From the NCBI GenBank assembly GCA_003116995.1, contig BDSL01000014.1, positions 1,116,001 to 1,180,000 on the forward strand: a stretch of 64,000 nucleotides of DNA, in the 5' to 3' direction. This stretch comes from Yamagishiella unicocca. Its lineage: Eukaryota > Chlorophyta > Chlorophyceae > Chlamydomonadales > Volvocaceae. The notes beneath the pieces were generated by a model, which had not been told where the DNA came from, searched no databases, and worked only from the letters and a program-made list of their open reading frames with translations. The position numbers were made by a program, and so were the translations under genes. Below are positions 60,456 through 64,000 of the stretch, piece after piece. How positions within the stretch are numbered: the first letter of the stretch is position 1; each line of letters begins with the position of its first letter.

Positions 60456-63400
60456 ATGCAGACTCTGCAGCGACCAGCGCGGTGCCAGGCCTTTGGCACC
60501 GCGAATGTTCGCCAGCTTCGCAAGGCGCAAAGATGTAGCGCCCAGAATCCCGCAGCTCTGGCGACGCACGCATCATCAAGAGCTACAGCAATTGGCCTGC
60601 CGGCGCTACCGCCCCTCGACGGCAAGTCGTCGCGTGTGCGCCATGGATTGGCGAGGCGCTCGTGGCGCCTGAACTCTCTTCGCTGACTCGCAGGCGCATA
60701 CGAGTCCAACGTCGCGTTCACGGATTTTGCCAATTGGCTCATACCTGGGAGCGTGATGCTTGGTCGCTACCCATACGTCGAGCCCAGCCGGTGCCTGCGG
60801 CGCGAGCAGGGGGAGGAGCAGATGAAGCGGATTCTGGAGGCGGACGTGACCACCTTCGTTAGCCTCCAGGTGAGCGTTTTTGGGCTTTCCTCCCTGATGC
60901 GGGTGGCCGACTGGCGGCTTCCAGTACCCTAACCACAGAACCTTCCAGTACCCTAACCACATCCGATGAGGTGGAGTGTGCGATATGAGGTGGAGTGTGC
61001 GATATGAGGTGGAGTGTGCGATATGAGGTGGAATGTGCGATATGAGGTGAAGTGTGCGAGAAGTCGTGCCAGCACAGCCGCAGGGGCTGACCTGTGGGGC
61101 AGAACCGGCGGCAACAGTGCCGCCCCGCTTCCCGGACTCCAGTTCAAACCCGGTGTGGGACTTGGGCTCCAAGGAGGGCTGCTAGGCGGAGTCAGGGGGT
61201 CATGCCCTTCGGCCCTTGAGGACCTTTCACAGTTGTCGCCGTCGCTGAGCGAACCCCTCCCTGCGCGTGTTTGTTGTCGCAAGCAAGGTTGCGCGTGTGT
61301 TTTATAGATGCTGCGCTGAGCCGCGAAGGAGACAAAGCGCGAAGAGACCAAGGAATCCGGAGGCAGGGCGAGGCGCCGATAGTTACCGAAAGAAGCCCAG
61401 AGTGTGTCCACGAGAAGCCATAATTCCGATTATGTAGACGGCGTCCGCGCAGCGCTCCGATAGCCAGAAGGACGGTGGCGGGCGGCTGAGCTCCAGTAGC
61501 GACCCTAACAACCGACGCCGCGCTGCTGCGGCGTAGGCGTGGCGCGAAGCTCCGACAACTACGGAGCCTAGGTACCTAGTGACCTATCCTAGTGCGCAAG
61601 GCAGGGGTATAGGTAACAACTTCGCGTGCAATGCCAGTAACAGACAGAGTGCCCGGCACAGGAATCCCAGCCCATGCCAAATGCGAGGAAACTGACCTGG
61701 GAAGGAGAGGAAGAAGGACCAGGCGAAGCAGCAGAACATGCCGCGCCCGCCCATCCACCCGCCTGCAAGGGGCAGCTGAACGCCTGCAGCGAGCCGCTCT
61801 GTGACCTGGCTCGCGGCACCGCACTGCACCGCACTGCACCGCACTGTGTGTTGCCGGGACGCCCTGAGGGGCGGGTTGGGACACCCTGCGGGGCGGGTTG
61901 GGGCATCGGGGCCCGGGATGCCTCGGCCGGGCCTGAGGGAAGGCGCGCAGCGCGTGGACGCGGCTGGCCGCTTGTTGGCGCCCCCCCCCCCCCGGGTATT
62001 GCGGGCCCGGGTTGCGGGCTGGGTGGGTGCGGGGCCGCCGGCCGCGCTCGTCTCGACAGCAGCAGTAGTACCGGCGCAGCAGACGAGGTGCGCGTCATCG
62101 TACCTCGTCTTCGGTGGGGCCCTCCCTGGAGCGCCGCGTTCGCGGCATCCCCCACCCCGAGCACACCAGCTCGTCCTGCCGGCGAGTCAGTTACGTTGGG
62201 TTCGGTCAGGTCGTCGGTGAAGCAGCAAGGATGCTGCTGTCAGGGAGGCAGGGGGTGAGGCCCCCGCGTACCACCCGCAGGGGTACGCCGGGGGGACGGA
62301 AGCAACATAAAAACGGTGCACAGTCGTGAAAGCCCCCTGTTGACGTCCACGCCCCCGGCCCCCCGCCCCCCCGCCCGGGGCCCACATCCTCGCTGTCCGC
62401 CGACCATGCGCGCACTATCCTGTCGTTTTCGTGTCAACGGTTTTCACGCGCCCCCCCCCCCCGCCGCCCCGGGCCCCCCGCCCCGCCCCGCTCCTTAACA
62501 CACTGGCGCAGGCCGAGCTGCCGCCCCAGGATAAGATGACCCTGGCGGGCAAGAACGGCTTCCTGCCGTACAGGGCCACTGCGGACCTGATCCGCTCGTC
62601 GCTCAATGGGTGGGTGCGGGAGGGAGATCACCAAGGGGTGATCTCGGTGGGCAGGGTTAAAAACCGTTGACGCGAAAAGGACAGGACAGTTGGCGAATGG
62701 TCGGGGAGTTCGAGGAAGACCCGTGGATGCCAGAAAAAACCGTTTAGAACAGTGTTTGGAGATGCATGCTGAAGAACTGGGTTGGGGAGGAGGGAGCGGG
62801 GAGAGGGCGGGGGGGGAGGGAGCAGCCGGGTGCAGGGGGCGGGACGGGTTATCCGGGTCAGCGCTGACGGGGCGAGCTGCTGGCATGTAGCGGTGCGAGC
62901 TGGTGGCGTGTGGGCTTCGGGCGGAGGCGGGGCTCCGAGCCCCCAGCCTCCCGCCTGCAGATACACCTAGCAGCTGGCGCCCCACATCACCGCCGCTGAC
63001 ACGCTGGCGTCCTCCCCTCCCCCCTTCCCGTCTTGCCCGCCGCGACTCCAGCGCCGCCCTCCTTCTCCCCCCCAATGCGCCAGCCACCCTACCCATGTCG
63101 TGTAACCGGGTCTTTATGTCTGTCCCTCCCCCCTGCCTCCCTCCCTGCCCGCTCCCCACCCTCCCGCTCAGGCCGCCCCCCATGGAGATCGTGGAGGGGC
63201 TGCGCAATCCGATGCTGGACAAGTTCCTCCCCACGCGGGTGAGACACTGCGCAGCGGGACCGGGGACCCGGGGGCGGGGAACCGGTGGCGGCTGGATGAG
63301 GGCTTGACGGCGGGCAGGACCAGGGGACTTGGAGCAGGGACTTGGGGTGTCTTGGGTGCACCACCTGCAAGGGAACACCCGAAGGGGCCAGTGGGCGCTG

Positions 63401-64000
63401 GTGGGCAGGGCCGGCGCTGGGTGCCGGTCGAGTAGCTCGTTGGGGCTGTTGGCCGGGTTGCGAACCAAGTCGTGGAGCTGCTGCCTGGAGGCAAGGCCCC
63501 GCCACACCACGTGTGGCACGTGTAGGCAGTGCGGGTCGTGGTCATATAATGCCCCCCCCCCACCACCACGGCGGTGGTGGGGTCCCTCCGCGTGAGCGTG
63601 TGCGCGTCCGAGGAGTGCTCGTCCTAGGACCTTGACAAGTGCCGCACGCCTTGCCCCCGGCCCAAGTCCACCAGCGCTGTCTCTCCCCGGGCCTCAACCC
63701 TCCAGGTTTCTCGAGTAACCGGTTCTTTTTCGCCTCCTGCCCCCGGTAGCCAACCCAAGTTTTCCGGCATTCGCACCTAAACCGCGTGTCCGGAAACTAC
63801 ATTCGCCAGATCCTTTCTGCCCTCCGTTTCCTATGTCGTATAACCGGGCCTTCTCCCCACATCCCCCCCCCAACCCCGCTTCCCATGTGGAGTAACCGGT
63901 ACTTACATGTAACCCCCAACCCCGCCCCCGGATCCCCTCCGCAGAAGCGGAAAGATGGTAAGCCGTACAACCCGGTGACCATCAAGTTCGCTCACTTCCC
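60456..64000 (+). CDS. Probable tyrosine/dual-specificity phosphatase-like protein, 5' part
   Basis: The gene is cut by the window end. Exons: 60456 to about 60621, 60694-60869, 62512-62609, 63172-63238 and 63945-64000 (continues). The first 55 residues are rich in Arg, Ala, Ser and Gln with few acidic residues, consistent with an organelle transit peptide. Then NWLIPGSVMLGRYPYVEPSR and ILEADVTTFVSLQAELPPQ follow. This pattern, in which a protein 'appears' with GRYP and then has a TTFVSLQ strand, is typical of the N-terminal part of tyrosine/dual-specificity phosphatase folds. The later exons give FLPYRATADLI, GLRNPMLDKFLP and IKFAHF. The catalytic HCxxGxxR loop, if present, would lie beyond 64000, so activity cannot be judged. 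The first intron has two possible donors, discussed under findings. Confidence 0.6.
60963..61055. repeat. 19-bp tandem repeat, five copies
   Basis: The unit is CGATATGAGGTGGAGTGTG, with the first and last copies diverged. It lies in intron 2 of the phosphatase-like gene. Confidence 0.93.
62400..62452 (-). repeat. Intron repeat (AAAACCGTTGAC type), reverse copy
   Basis: Reads GACCATGCGCGCACTATCCT then GTCAACGGTTTTCACGCG. It is the reverse complement of the copy at 62657-62707; the two flank exon 62512-62609. Confidence 0.82.
62657..62788 (+). repeat. Two joined intron-associated repeats, forward
   Basis: The first part (62657-62707) contains AAAAACCGTTGACGCGAAAA and GGACAGTTGGCGAATGGTCG; a related copy lies at 33983-34035 in an intron of the SCP phosphatase gene. 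The second part (62709-62788) contains TTCGAGGAAGACCCGTGGAT, AAACCGTTTAGAACAGTG and GATGCATGCTGAAGAACTGG. Confidence 0.87.

Overview
The window is nuclear DNA of a eukaryote, most probably a green alga of the Chlamydomonadales (volvocine-like). The reasons are GC-rich coding exons split by many GT-AG introns, serine-proline hinges of the extracellular-matrix type, poly-alanine and poly-glycine tracts, candidate TGTAA poly(A) signals, plastid-type leaders, and dense minisatellites inside introns. No rRNA, tRNA, CRISPR array or bacterial operon is visible. The species cannot be named from the sequence alone.

Layout: (1) 1881-7350, minus strand, a seven-exon secreted protein with a proline-rich hinge and an apparent one-base error in a homopolymer. 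(2) 7351-17709, mostly gene-poor, with a minisatellite, a cluster of AAACCCGTAG-type repeats and two weak coding candidates. (3) 17710-27466, plus strand, a multi-exon protein with CUE-like, DUF1771 and C-terminal Smr domains. (4) 27467-33719, gene-poor. (5) 33720-35563, minus strand, an SCP-like CTD phosphatase, head-to-head with (6) 35932-40139, plus strand, the exosome subunit RRP41, three of whose introns carry satellite arrays. (7) 41181-41674, a foldback (MITE-like) element. (8) 42453-44255, minus strand, a secreted Mn-type superoxide dismutase. (9) 44256-48715, gene-poor. (10) 48716-57167, plus strand, a 1115-residue protein of unknown function with basic repeats and a glycine-rich RGG tail. 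(11) 57719-59521, plus strand, a plastid-type rubredoxin. (12) 60456 to the window end, plus strand, the 5' part of a probable phosphatase-like gene.

The genes are independent housekeeping, redox and extracellular functions. The only structural link is the divergent pair SCP phosphatase/RRP41, which shares about 370 bp of upstream DNA. For six of the seven genes I joined exons by hand and reading phase closes exactly. The exceptions are exon 4 of gene 1, which is one base short, and the 5' end of exon 2 of the Smr gene.

The most unusual signal is a dispersed intron-associated repeat. A core containing AAGACCCG lies shortly after 5' splice sites, and its reverse complement CGGGTCTT (often as GTAACCGGGTCTT) lies shortly before 3' splice sites, in introns of unrelated genes. 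That arrangement resembles introner-like elements with inverted ends. No complete transposase or other mobile-element protein was recognised.
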